A stretch of 43,242 nt of DNA from CAYGVX01 sp964544285. GTDB lineage: Archaea > Thermoproteota > Bathyarchaeia > Bathyarchaeales > SOJC01. The notes under the pieces were generated by a model that saw only the letters and a program-made list of their open reading frames with translations, was not told where the DNA came from and did not search any database. Location: contig CAZJAQ010000004.1 of NCBI GenBank assembly GCA_964544285.1, positions 1 through 43,242 on the forward strand, in the 5' to 3' direction. A program made the translations under genes and the position numbers. Below are positions 14,770-23,521 of the stretch, in pieces. Positions within the stretch are counted from its first letter, which is position 1; each line of letters opens with the position of its first letter.

Positions 14770-15777
14770 ATGAAGCTCCCCGCTGGGAAAGTTCCACCCA
14801 AAGTCCTCCAAGAAATTATCTTCAACTACCTTGGTGCAAGACGCAAAGAAGTCATCGTTGGACCATCTTTTGGTCTAGACGGCGCCGTGATTGAAGTTGG
14901 AAACAAGTCGCTCGTGACTTCAATGGACCCGATTACTGGCGCATTGGAAAGGATAGGATGGCTCGCGGTTAACGTAAACGCGAATGACGTAGCCACTTTC
15001 GGTGTGCAACCCGCCTTCTTCTCCTCATGCCTCCTACTTCCCGAAAGGGCGACAGAAGAGACCGCAGAAACCATCTGCAAACAGATAGACTTGGGTGCTA
15101 GAAAATTGGGCATGGCTGTGACGGGTGGCCATTCAGAAACCACTCCGAACCTCCCTTTTCCTATCGTTGTCGGCTGCTGCATGGGCGTAGCGGAGAAAGG
15201 ACGCTACGTGACCGCGAGAGGAGCCAAGGCTGGCAACACGCTGATATTCACGAAATCGGTGGGAATGGAAGGCACGGCGATTCTGGCAGCAGACAGACAC
15301 GCTGTCCTAGCCAGAAAAATGGGAAAACTAGCCTTGAAAGGGGCTGAAGGCTTCTTCAACCACATTAGCGTAGTGAAAGAAGCCCTCCTAGCCTTCCAAA
15401 CAGGCTACGTGACGGCTATGCATGACCCGACAGAAGGCGGAGTTGCTGGCGGAATACACGAAATGGCTGACGCTTCAAGAGTCGGATTCAAGGTTTTTGA
15501 GGAACGAATACCGATCGCTGAAGAAACATCTAAGATATGTAAGTTCTTCCGAATCGACCCGCTGCAACTCATAGCCTCAGGAAGCTTGTTAATAGCTGTG
15601 GAGAAAGGCTCTGCCGACAGAGTTGTGGAAGTTTTAGCAAAGAACAACATAGACGCGGCGGTCATCGGCGAGCTTTTGTGTTCTCCCAAAAAACGGCTCA
15701 TAACGCACAAAGACGGGAAAGCCGAGACGTTAGTTAGACCAGTATCCGACCACCTTTGGCGGGCACTCAGGAAATAG
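14770..15777 (+). CDS. AIR synthase-related protein (HypE/PurM-like ATP-binding fold)
   Basis: The 335-residue product has the two-domain PurM/HypE architecture: an N-terminal ATP-binding half with GLDGAVIEV, DPITGA and NVNANDVATFGV, and a C-terminal half with HDPTEGGVAGGIHEMADAS and the ASGSLLIAV turn. True HypE ends in a conserved Pro-Arg-Ile-Cys that accepts the carbamoyl group, but this protein ends in WRALRK, so it is not a functional HypE although a NiFe hydrogenase lies 18 kb away. It belongs to the archaeal paralogue group of unknown reaction. It is convergent with a glycosyltransferase gene 10 bases away. Confidence 0.8.
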   Translation: MKLPAGKVPPKVLQEIIFNYLGARRKEVIVGPSFGLDGAVIEVGNKSLVTSMDPITGALERIGWLAVNVNANDVATFGVQPAFFSSCLLLPERATEETAETICKQIDLGARKLGMAVTGGHSETTPNLPFPIVVGCCMGVAEKGRYVTARGAKAGNTLIFTKSVGMEGTAILAADRHAVLARKMGKLALKGAEGFFNHISVVKEALLAFQTGYVTAMHDPTEGGVAGGIHEMADASRVGFKVFEERIPIAEETSKICKFFRIDPLQLIASGSLLIAVEKGSADRVVEVLAKNNIDAAVIGELLCSPKKRLITHKDGKAETLVRPVSDHLWRALRK

Positions 15778-15787
15778 ACCCGTCTCG

Positions 15788-16537
15788 CTAACGAGATGCC
15801 TCTTTTCTGAAGGCTTGCCTAGGTCTTCTTAACCTCTTAATCTTCTCTTGCAGCCTCCTATAGATGAAATAGTTCTTCACGTTCCTGAAGATTTCTAACA
15901 GAATGTTTTCTTCGTGAGTGTGAACGACGCTGAATTCTGGGTCCAAGACGATTCTGTACCCCCTTGAGAGCATTTCAAGCGTCCAATCATAATCCTCTCC
16001 ACCATATCTCCTCGTTTCTGGGATTATGTTCAACAGGCTTTCGTCAAAGGGGTATTCTTTCCATCTTGACTTTCGAATGATGCAGTTGATGGTGGAGACC
16101 CAGTTTATTCTCTGTATTTTTTCTTCAACCAAGTAGAAGAGGCTCTTCCTGAACCCTTCGTTTGAGGGCAAGAAAAAGCCGCTCACGCCTGCAACTTTTT
16201 TGTCTTCAAAATGCCTAAGCCCCTTCTCCAGCCAACGCAAGGAAATTGGCAACGAATGCCCATTGGTGATGCACACCAAGTCTTCTTCGGCTGAAACCAC
16301 TCCAAGGTTTACAGAGTATGGATGCGAGAACTCTTCATGTTTGAAGGTTTTGAGTCTAGAAGAAGGATAGCTCTTCAAGCGTCTACTTACGTACTTTATT
16401 TCTTTTTCACTCTCTGAATCCATGACAATCAGTATTTCAGACGGAGAGACGGTTTGACGCAGCAAGCTGTCTAACACACCATCGAACAGCTTTTCGCGAC
16501 CGGCACTTCTGACGACGACTGAAACAGTCATTTCCAT
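15788..16537 (-). CDS. GT2-family glycosyltransferase with altered DXD motif
   Basis: A GT-A fold is indicated by TVSVVVRSAGRE at the N terminus, LLRQTVSPSEILIVMDSES, and the acceptor-site acidic pair in RRYGGEDYDWTLEML. Where GT2 enzymes usually place the metal-binding DXD after the second strand, this one reads VCITNGHSLP, so the acidic residues are absent. The enzyme may be metal-independent or inactive. The frame extends upstream to 16558, but ATG 16537 (MEMTVSV) fits the family better. It forms a pair with the next upstream GT2 gene in a cell-surface glycan context. Confidence 0.8.
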   Translation of the reverse strand: MEMTVSVVVRSAGREKLFDGVLDSLLRQTVSPSEILIVMDSESEKEIKYVSRRLKSYPSSRLKTFKHEEFSHPYSVNLGVVSAEEDLVCITNGHSLPISLRWLEKGLRHFEDKKVAGVSGFFLPSNEGFRKSLFYLVEEKIQRINWVSTINCIIRKSRWKEYPFDESLLNIIPETRRYGGEDYDWTLEMLSRGYRIVLDPEFSVVHTHEENILLEIFRNVKNYFIYRRLQEKIKRLRRPRQAFRKEASR

Positions 16538-16581
16538 TCTATACCCGAGATTTAACACAACTATTTCTAATAAAACAAGCT

Positions 16582-17313
16582 CTAACCCTTAGATTTAATG
16601 TTAAGCAGCAAATTTTGGTACAACACGATAACAGTGTAGAAAGCATACGACAACATCAACTGCGGGTAACGAATACCGAATTTAAGCTCATTAGCAACCA
16701 ACGACACGCTTTTCTTCAACGTCCAAACTATCGTTGGTCTGTAGTGAATGCAGTAGGGTTCGTAGGTTGAGAGCACTTTGTAGCCTTTCCTGCAAATCCA
16801 CGACTTGATGTAAGCGTCTTCATACACGTGCAGGTTAGGAGGAATCCGAATGCCTTCAACCGCCTCATGTCGCACTAACAAGTCGTGCGTTCCACCCCTT
16901 TTTCCAAAAATCTTCATCGTAATCCTCTCAAACAACTTCAGGACAGTTACGTTCTTCAGCACCGACCAGACTTCGACGCCCCAGATTGCGCCCACATCGG
17001 GTTTTATGAGCCTCTTAGCCTTCTTGAACCAGTCGTTGCATAGAATGACGTCGCTGTCGACGAACATGAACCAATCAGTCTCGACCAGCGCTAGGGCTTT
17101 CTGTCTAGCCATTCCTCTGGTTCCTTTCTCGCTAAGGATAACAACGTTGTGGTATTTTTTGTCAAATTTCCTGACTATTTCCAACGTTTTGTCAGTTGAA
17201 TGGCCGTCCACCACGATGAGGCGGTTAACTGGAACATTGTTGTAGATGGAGTCTAAGCATTTCCTCAGAGTTTCCTCGCTGTTCTTTGTTAAGATAACGA
17301 CGTCTACTTTCAT
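16582..17313 (-). CDS. GT2-family glycosyltransferase
   Basis: The family start MKVDVVILTKNSEETLRKCLDSI lies at the ATG at 17313; the longer frame from 17349 adds 12 residues with no family match. The GT-A domain has IVVDGHSTDKT for nucleotide binding, a proper metal-binding DSD (MFVDSDVIL) and the acidic VYEDAYIKSW. A hydrophobic C-terminal stretch (about residues 220-240) suggests membrane association, as in dolichol-phosphate sugar transferases. It lies 44 bases upstream of the second GT2 gene on the same strand. The transferred sugar is unknown. Confidence 0.83.
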   Translation of the reverse strand: MKVDVVILTKNSEETLRKCLDSIYNNVPVNRLIVVDGHSTDKTLEIVRKFDKKYHNVVILSEKGTRGMARQKALALVETDWFMFVDSDVILCNDWFKKAKRLIKPDVGAIWGVEVWSVLKNVTVLKLFERITMKIFGKRGGTHDLLVRHEAVEGIRIPPNLHVYEDAYIKSWICRKGYKVLSTYEPYCIHYRPTIVWTLKKSVSLVANELKFGIRYPQLMLSYAFYTVIVLYQNLLLNIKSKG

Positions 17314-17392
17314 CAGAATGCTCAACTCAACACTCGTGATGTTTGGCAATCGCTAAGTTCCTCTGAGTTAGCAAAAACCCTTATAACATTTA

Positions 17393-17443
17393 TGCTTAAA
17401 TAACCCACCAAACTAGCTTAAGAATAAAAACCCCTCAACGGAG
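17393..17443 (+). promoter_or_regulatory. TATA box and ribosome site of the radical SAM gene
   Basis: GCTTAAATAACC around 17393-17404 is a good TATA box, placing initiation near 17425. GGAG at 17440-17443 lies eight bases before the ATG at 17452. Confidence 0.45.
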
Positions 17444-17451
17444 CACGTCGA

Positions 17452-18486
17452 ATGAGGCTGTCGCCTTACAAGGTTCTCAGCTTGTTCAAACGTTCCTTCG
17501 CCTTTAACAGACCACACCACGTGCAGTGGATGCTCACGAACCGCTGTAACTATCGCTGCAGAAGCTGTGACGTGTGGCGAGAACAAAAACCTATGGAAGA
17601 GCTCCCCACCGAAAAAGTGAAAGCAGGGCTAGATGTTCTCCGTAAACTGGGAGTGATGGAAATCGTCCTTTCAGGGGGAAACCCTCTATTACGTGAAGAC
17701 ATCGGGGAAATAATCGATTATGCCTCTCGTTACTTTGTCACGACGATATATGATAACGGAAGCCAAGCCCTTAAAAAAATTGAGGCGTTACGCAACGCCG
17801 ATTTCGTCGCCATATCCTTGGACACGCTGGATGAGAAAAAATACGACTACCTAAAAGGTGTTCATGGAGCTTGGAAAAACGCGATAAACGCCGTCGAAAC
17901 TCTGCACACCCATGGAATTACGGTGGGGGTTTCTCCCACGATCTCGCAACTCAACATGTATGAAATTGTAGATTTCACCGAGCATTTTACTCAAAAGGGA
18001 GTCCCAGTCCTCTACTGCTTATACCAACATGACACCCTTACACAACCCCTGTTTAAGATCGGCGAGAAAGACAGAGAACTTGAAATCACTGATAAGGAAG
18101 CTTTTGCAAAAGTCTGTGACGCTCTTGTCGAAGAGAAAGACAAGAGTCAGAATATTCTTATCACCAAAAAAACGCTCAACGCCTTGAAAGGACTATACCT
18201 AAACGGACGAAGAACCTGGGAATGCAAAGCTCTGCAATCCTTCTTCATGATCGACCCCCTGGGAAGGGTAGCTGGATGCCATCTCCAGAAACCCGTTGCC
18301 ACCGTTTTTGACTTGCCCAAAGTATGGCACAGTGATAGGTTTGAAACTCTGAGAAATGAATATCGAAAATGTGAAAGATGCTCGTATATGTGTTATATGT
18401 TCTATTCCCTCCACGCAAACGTGCAAGGCAACGTTGAAATAATAAGAGACCAATGGAAAAACGCTAAGGCAATACTGACCGGTTAA
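17452..18486 (+). CDS. Radical SAM protein with SPASM-like C-terminal cysteines
   Basis: The 344-residue protein carries the radical SAM cluster motif C32-x3-C36-x2-C39 (RCNYRCRSC), the GGNPLL segment that follows the first strand, and SLDT in the third strand. A C-terminal region holds C258, C276, C307, C310 and C314, spacing like a reduced SPASM domain that would bind an auxiliary iron-sulfur cluster. Such enzymes modify peptides, cofactors or lipids. No small precursor peptide is seen beside it. The neighbours are glycosyltransferases and surface proteins. Its substrate is unknown. Confidence 0.85.
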   Translation: MRLSPYKVLSLFKRSFAFNRPHHVQWMLTNRCNYRCRSCDVWREQKPMEELPTEKVKAGLDVLRKLGVMEIVLSGGNPLLREDIGEIIDYASRYFVTTIYDNGSQALKKIEALRNADFVAISLDTLDEKKYDYLKGVHGAWKNAINAVETLHTHGITVGVSPTISQLNMYEIVDFTEHFTQKGVPVLYCLYQHDTLTQPLFKIGEKDRELEITDKEAFAKVCDALVEEKDKSQNILITKKTLNALKGLYLNGRRTWECKALQSFFMIDPLGRVAGCHLQKPVATVFDLPKVWHSDRFETLRNEYRKCERCSYMCYMFYSLHANVQGNVEIIRDQWKNAKAILTG

Positions 18487-18764
18487 AAGGCTTCGATGTT
18501 AACTAGGGCAAAAATCGGGTTGCGGTTTGGCACAACAATGCCTTTGAAACTTTCGCTCTCAACTTCCTCTAAATCGGGCAAAGAACTGAGACCCAGCTTT
18601 GCGTTTTCCACTCCAAGACTGTTTAGCCCGACGTTCGCTATTCTCCTCGGTTCCGCATCTTTGGGCCGTTTTAGTTCGAGGATCGCGGGAAGGAAAAAGA
18701 GGAAGATGAACGCTATGAATAGAAGGGGAAGAAGGATTTCTGTGAAAGTCGGAATCGGAATCAA
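18483..18764 (-). CDS. Hypothetical single-span membrane protein, 93 aa
   Basis: Starting at TTG 18764, the product has one strong hydrophobic helix (residues about 8-29, LLPLLFIAFIFLFFLPAIL) followed by a 64-residue soluble tail rich in Leu, Glu and Pro. It overlaps the radical SAM stop by four bases in convergent orientation. A plus-strand frame across the same bases is basic and low in coding character. The membrane-anchor layout favours the minus strand, but there is no family match and the start codon is weak. Confidence 0.4.
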   Translation of the reverse strand: MIPIPTFTEILLPLLFIAFIFLFFLPAILELKRPKDAEPRRIANVGLNSLGVENAKLGLSSLPDLEEVESESFKGIVVPNRNPIFALVNIEAF

Positions 18765-19303
18765 ATTTCGCTCAAATCATTATCAGATTGGTTCGTGATA
18801 TAACAGTTTCCATTTCCATTATGGCATGTTTTCGTCCATCTGTGGTGATTTTTTCCGTTCATCTTGGAAACGTGGTTTTCTATTATTTGTCTTGAAGATT
18901 TACCGTATATATAATGGCTGACATTTTCATACTACAAACCGTGACTACGAGGTAGAATCGTAGAAAAATGGATACGTTGTTTTCATAGGTCTTTTGTGAA
19001 AATAAGGTGGAAAACGCTTTATCTAGTTTAAAGTAGAACTCAGATAATTATATTTAAAATCTTCTGGAAATTCAACGGCACTGTCGTTTTCTCATTTACC
19101 CAAGAATGGGGCAATAACTGTTTTAAACCACATCTCTGCTAGATATTTGATGGAGCAATGATGTGGCAAAAAGTCTGATTGATGATGACTAAACCCAGCG
19201 TTGAGGTCTTCAACATCGACGGGTTTCTTGTTCGCAATAGGCTTATATCACCGTTTCAAGTCGTAACATACTCCGTGAAAAGCAGCGAAGGTGTTGCCCT
19301 AGC
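18765..19303. other. About 540-base AT-rich intergenic region
   Basis: This is the longest stretch without a convincing gene. It holds the TATA box for the rhodanese-NosD gene (19243-19250) and several other AT-rich TATA-like sites (for example TATATAATGG near 18911). A 40-codon frame starts with ATG at 19185 and ends at 19307, overlapping the next start, but it contains that promoter and has no ribosome site. No RNA gene is recognisable. Confidence 0.45.
19243..19293 (+). promoter_or_regulatory. Promoter and ribosome site of the rhodanese-NosD gene
   Basis: TTATATCA at 19243-19250 would place initiation near 19270, and GAAGGTG at 19287-19293 is a good ribosome site ten bases before the TTG at 19304. 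Confidence 0.45.
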
Positions 19304-21928
19304 TTGACGAAACGTGTCTCGAACCGATTCTGTCTTTTTGTCGCTATTACGGTGTTGTTGTCTTCGTCTCTGTTTTCTATAACTCTGGTTTTTGGTTACG
19401 TGGACGTTAGTGTTTTGGAGGCGAGAACTATGGTGGAGTCTAATCCTGTGTTAGTGGTTTTAGACGTGAGGAATCAAAGTGAATACGATTCGGGGCACAT
19501 TAGGAACGCAAAACTGATTCCACTCCAAGAACTGGAATTAAGATTAGGCGAATTGAACGTAAACGACGAGATTCTGGTCTATTGCGAGTCGGGTGCAAGA
19601 AGCACTACGGCGAGTCAACTCTTGGAAGACCATGGCTTTTCGCATGTGTATAACCTGCTCGAAGGAATAAGTGCATGGATAGACGCTGGGTACCCAGCAT
19701 ACGTAAAGTACCCTTCGCTCCAAGGAGCCGTAAACAACGCAAGCGACGAAGCCACGATTTTTGTTTCTTCAGGAACGTACAATGAACACGTCGTTGTTAA
19801 CAAAACCATTAGCCTTTTGGGAGAGAACCCTCAGCACACTTTTATAAATGGCAATGGGACTCAGACGGTCTTAAATGTGCCAGACAACCGAGCAATTCGC
19901 GCAAAGATATCGTGTTTCACGGTTCAGAACGGAACTGAAGGCATTCTCTTGGGGAAATACGCAAATCGTTGTACTGTTACGGATTGCATAGTAGTCAACA
20001 ACGGCGTCGGCATTTTGGTCATGTCTAACGACAACACCTTAACCAGGAATATGGTAGTTAACAACACCGGGTCGGGCATTAAGGTCTATGCGACATGCTA
20101 TTGCTTGCCATACACACAGGGAAACATTGTTACGGAGAACAACGTTATCAACAACAATTATGGTATAGAGTTAGTTAACGTAGATAAGAGCACGGTCTAT
20201 CACAATAACATCATTAATAACACGCACCAAGCTACCTGCAACGATGGGTTCAACAATTGGGACAACGGCTATCCCTCGGGAGGCAATTACTGGAACGACT
20301 ACGACGGCACAGACCTCTTTCACGGAGCCTACCAGAACGAAACGGGCAGCGATGGCATAGGCGACGAACCCTACTATCTTGGCGAATATCAAGACAACTA
20401 TCCCTTGATGGGAATGTTTGCCGAGGGTTATCCGGTTCATAACATAGACACTGGGTTGAGCTACGCAACGATTCAAGCAGCAATAGACGCATTTGAAACT
20501 TTGAACGGGCATACAATCTTCGTGGAGGAAGGAACCTACTACGAGCACATAACAGTCAAAAAGTCTCTTACGCTCACAGGAGAGAACAGAAGCACGACAA
20601 TCATCGACGGAAACAACACTGGCACAGTCGTTTGGGTCACTGCAAACAGCGTTGTTTTCAGAGAGTTTACAGTGCGAAACGGCAGCACTGGCATCCACGT
20701 CTACAACTCAGACAATTCTGTAATCGAGAAAAACTATGTAATCGACAACGGCGACGCCATCTACGTTCGCTACTCCGATTACTGCATGATTGGTCAAAAC
20801 GTCGCGGCAAACAACACTGACAGGGGCATCTTCGTCACGAATTCGCAGCATTTCACGGTCACCAACAACTATGTTTACAGAAACGACGATTACGGGATTA
20901 ACGCTAATGCCTCCACGAAGGGATTAATCTCGCAGAACAATGTGTATGAAAACCACTATGACGGAATAGGGCTCCTAGAGTCAAGCGACTGCACCGTCAC
21001 GGGTAACAATGTCAGTGAAAACACGATATTCGGCATTTGGCTCGACTCATCCAACAACAACTTCATCTATTACAACAACATCATCGACAACACGTTCCAA
21101 GCGACCACCAACACGTTAACAAACCATTGGGATGACGGCATAGAAGGGAATTACTGGAGCGACTATGGGGGAATAGATACTAACCAAGACGGCATAGCCG
21201 ATGATGCCTATGTCTTAAACGAAGTTGTGGACAACTTTCCTCTGACAGGTATGTTTCACAGCTTCAACGCTTTCCTAGGAATTCAAGTAAACGTCATTTC
21301 CAGCACTGCGGTTGGAAACTTCGAGTACTTCAACTCAAACAATACTATCAGGATGTCCACTTCCAACGCAACTGGAAACTCAGACGGGTTCTGCCGAGTC
21401 CGCATACCCCACGCCTTAATGGTTGCACCCTACAACGTCACAATCGACGGCGCCAACCCGCTTTACTGGAACTATACGCTCTACGACGATGGAGACCACA
21501 GATGGATATACTTCACCTATCAAAACATACCACACACGGTGACAATCAAGGGCACTCCACCCGATGTCACCCCGCCAACCATCTCCGTAATATCCCCGGA
21601 AAACAAGACATACACCGTGAACAACGTGTCATTAACTTTCACTGTAAACGAGCCAGCCTCTTGGATTGGCTACAGCCTAGACGGCGCAGCGAACGTAACC
21701 GTCGCTGGAAACATGACTCTGTCTGGACTGGCTGAGGGGCTGCATAGTCTAACAGTCTATGCAAACGACACGAGTGGGAACATGGGGGTTTCTGAAACAA
21801 TCTACTTCAGCGTAAACACTCCTCAGGAACAGTTCCCAACACTCCTCGTAGCCGTAGTGGCAGCAGCAGTAGGAGTCGGAGCCGCTCTTCTGATAGTATA
21901 TTTCAGGAAAGTCAGAAAACCAAAGTAA
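19304..21928 (+). CDS. Surface protein: signal peptide, rhodanese domain, two NosD-type beta-helix regions, C-terminal anchor
   Basis: The 874-residue product opens with a signal sequence (hydrophobic about 10-31). A rhodanese domain follows (about 34-130) with the active-site loop C94-E-S-G-A-R-S. Two NosD/pectate-lyase-like parallel beta-helices come next (about 135-370 and 385-640), each ending in a YW-Asp-Tyr and DNFPL-type closing segment. Then come a beta domain and an Ig-like module (PPTISVISPENKTY). A hydrophobic helix near the end with a basic tail (VRKPK) anchors it in the membrane. Many N-x-S/T sequons suggest glycosylation outside the cell. Rhodaneses transfer sulfane sulfur, and finding one outside the membrane fused to a carbohydrate-binding-type fold is unusual. 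Confidence 0.85.
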   Translation: MTKRVSNRFCLFVAITVLLSSSLFSITLVFGYVDVSVLEARTMVESNPVLVVLDVRNQSEYDSGHIRNAKLIPLQELELRLGELNVNDEILVYCESGARSTTASQLLEDHGFSHVYNLLEGISAWIDAGYPAYVKYPSLQGAVNNASDEATIFVSSGTYNEHVVVNKTISLLGENPQHTFINGNGTQTVLNVPDNRAIRAKISCFTVQNGTEGILLGKYANRCTVTDCIVVNNGVGILVMSNDNTLTRNMVVNNTGSGIKVYATCYCLPYTQGNIVTENNVINNNYGIELVNVDKSTVYHNNIINNTHQATCNDGFNNWDNGYPSGGNYWNDYDGTDLFHGAYQNETGSDGIGDEPYYLGEYQDNYPLMGMFAEGYPVHNIDTGLSYATIQAAIDAFETLNGHTIFVEEGTYYEHITVKKSLTLTGENRSTTIIDGNNTGTVVWVTANSVVFREFTVRNGSTGIHVYNSDNSVIEKNYVIDNGDAIYVRYSDYCMIGQNVAANNTDRGIFVTNSQHFTVTNNYVYRNDDYGINANASTKGLISQNNVYENHYDGIGLLESSDCTVTGNNVSENTIFGIWLDSSNNNFIYYNNIIDNTFQATTNTLTNHWDDGIEGNYWSDYGGIDTNQDGIADDAYVLNEVVDNFPLTGMFHSFNAFLGIQVNVISSTAVGNFEYFNSNNTIRMSTSNATGNSDGFCRVRIPHALMVAPYNVTIDGANPLYWNYTLYDDGDHRWIYFTYQNIPHTVTIKGTPPDVTPPTISVISPENKTYTVNNVSLTFTVNEPASWIGYSLDGAANVTVAGNMTLSGLAEGLHSLTVYANDTSGNMGVSETIYFSVNTPQEQFPTLLVAVVAAAVGVGAALLIVYFRKVRKPK

Positions 21929-21993
21929 CTCCAAAGCAAGAGCTTCTACCGAGTCTTCCACAACCAATAAAGCCGAGGCAGGAGACATAACAA

Positions 21994-23499
21994 ATGATGA
22001 GGATGATTAGGCAGCTTGGCTTGTTGACGGTTTTAATCGTTGTTCTTCTGGGACCTTCAAGTGCAGCATTCAAGGTGCATCCTGTAAGGGCAAGTGGAAC
22101 CATCTACATCAGGGCAGACGGAACCGTCGAGGGCACCGACAAGATTGAGCACGACAGAGAATTTTACACTTTCATCGACAACATCTATGGAGAAATCGTG
22201 GTCGAAAGGAACAACATAATAGTCGACGGAGGCGGATACGCACTCCAAGGGACAGACTATCCATCCGAGGGAATAAACCTAAACAGCGTAAGCAACGTGA
22301 CAATCACGAACTGCAACATCCGAGGCTTCTGGATTGGAATCCACCTCAACTCAACCTCGCACAGTACTCTATGTGGGAACGACATGGAAAGCAACAGCTT
22401 CCCCATATGGCTGTCCTACGCATCCGAAAACAACATCTTCGGGAATAACATAAAAGGAAACGAGAACGGCATCTGGGCAGCCCACTCTTCGCAAAACGTG
22501 ATCTCCGAAAACAACATAACGGCAAACAAACTAGGCCTCGGAATCGGCTTTGCCAACTCTCCGAACAACACGATATCAGGAAACAACATCAAAGGCAATT
22601 ATGAGGGCATCTATCTCGACAGGTCTTCAAACAACCGCATCTGTGGAAACAACATAGTCGGCAACGACCCCTTGGGCATCTGGCACTATTCCTCTTCCAA
22701 CAACACGATAATCGCGAACAACATAAAAAGCAACTATAAAGGCCTCTATCTTTGGCATTCAGGGGACAACTTAATCTTTGGAAACGACATAGCGACGAAC
22801 AGCCTGTACGGCGTCTACCTCGACGATTCTCATAACAACAAATTTTACCATAACGATTTCATAGAAAACACCAGGCACGTGTATATCTACAGCTACACGT
22901 CGGGCTACAACATGTGGGATGACGGGGAGATGGAAGGGAACTACTGGGACAACTACACTGGAACCGACCTAACACAAGACGGAATAGGAGAATCCACGCA
23001 CGTTCTGGACGTACACAATCAGGACAATTACCCCCTTATGGGCACGTTCTCCGACTTCCCCGTCTACTGGGCTAACAAAACCTACCACGTCACCACGATT
23101 TGCAACTCCACGATTTCTGATTTCCAATTCGGAGAAGTCATCGTTTACCCAAACTATACCCTTGGACCACCGTGGACGACGATGATTCGTTTTGAAGTAA
23201 GAGGATACCTAGGTGGGTTCTGCAGGATCAGGATTCCAAAAGACGTGTTGGACGGCGACTATGTCGTGACGCTTGACGGCTTTAACATGTCGCCCTCGAC
23301 GTGGAGAGAACTGCCTATTTCAGATGAAACTACACTCTACTTATACCTAACCTACCCTCCGAGCTCCCATGACGTGTGGGTGATAGGAACAACGATGGTC
23401 CCAGAGCTGCACCTTGTAACATTGGCGCTTTTCATAACAGTCACGCTGGTTGCAGCTTTAATCTACAAGAGGAATAGGCTAACTAATGTAAAGCGATGA
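21994..23499 (+). CDS. NosD-type parallel beta-helix surface protein with C-terminal anchor
   Basis: The 501-residue protein has an N-terminal signal sequence (about 7-26) and a beta-helix of about 22-residue rungs marked by NN-x-I-x-GN-x-I (for example ENNIFGNNIKGNENGIW) from about 80 to 330. It ends in the same closing module as the upstream protein (GNYWDNY ... DNYPLMG), a beta domain (about 355-465) and a final transmembrane helix (about 470-490) with a basic tail. The shared C-terminal module and adjacent position point to tandem duplication. Dense N-x-S/T sequons suggest a glycosylated cell-surface location. The ligand is unknown. Confidence 0.85.
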   Translation: MMRMIRQLGLLTVLIVVLLGPSSAAFKVHPVRASGTIYIRADGTVEGTDKIEHDREFYTFIDNIYGEIVVERNNIIVDGGGYALQGTDYPSEGINLNSVSNVTITNCNIRGFWIGIHLNSTSHSTLCGNDMESNSFPIWLSYASENNIFGNNIKGNENGIWAAHSSQNVISENNITANKLGLGIGFANSPNNTISGNNIKGNYEGIYLDRSSNNRICGNNIVGNDPLGIWHYSSSNNTIIANNIKSNYKGLYLWHSGDNLIFGNDIATNSLYGVYLDDSHNNKFYHNDFIENTRHVYIYSYTSGYNMWDDGEMEGNYWDNYTGTDLTQDGIGESTHVLDVHNQDNYPLMGTFSDFPVYWANKTYHVTTICNSTISDFQFGEVIVYPNYTLGPPWTTMIRFEVRGYLGGFCRIRIPKDVLDGDYVVTLDGFNMSPSTWRELPISDETTLYLYLTYPPSSHDVWVIGTTMVPELHLVTLALFITVTLVAALIYKRNRLTNVKR

Positions 23500-23521
23500 G
23501 AAACTAGTCAGAAGTAAAACA

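Noticed and set aside
14866..14882. GGTCTAGAC near 14870 as another element core
   Set aside because: It is an isolated match within a conserved coding motif (GLDGAV) with no other element parts.
14770..15777. HypE hydrogenase maturation factor
   Set aside because: The C-terminal Pro-Arg-Ile-Cys needed for cyanide ligand synthesis is absent.
19185..19307. 40-codon frame before the rhodanese-NosD gene
   Set aside because: It contains that gene's TATA box, overlaps its start codon and has no ribosome site.
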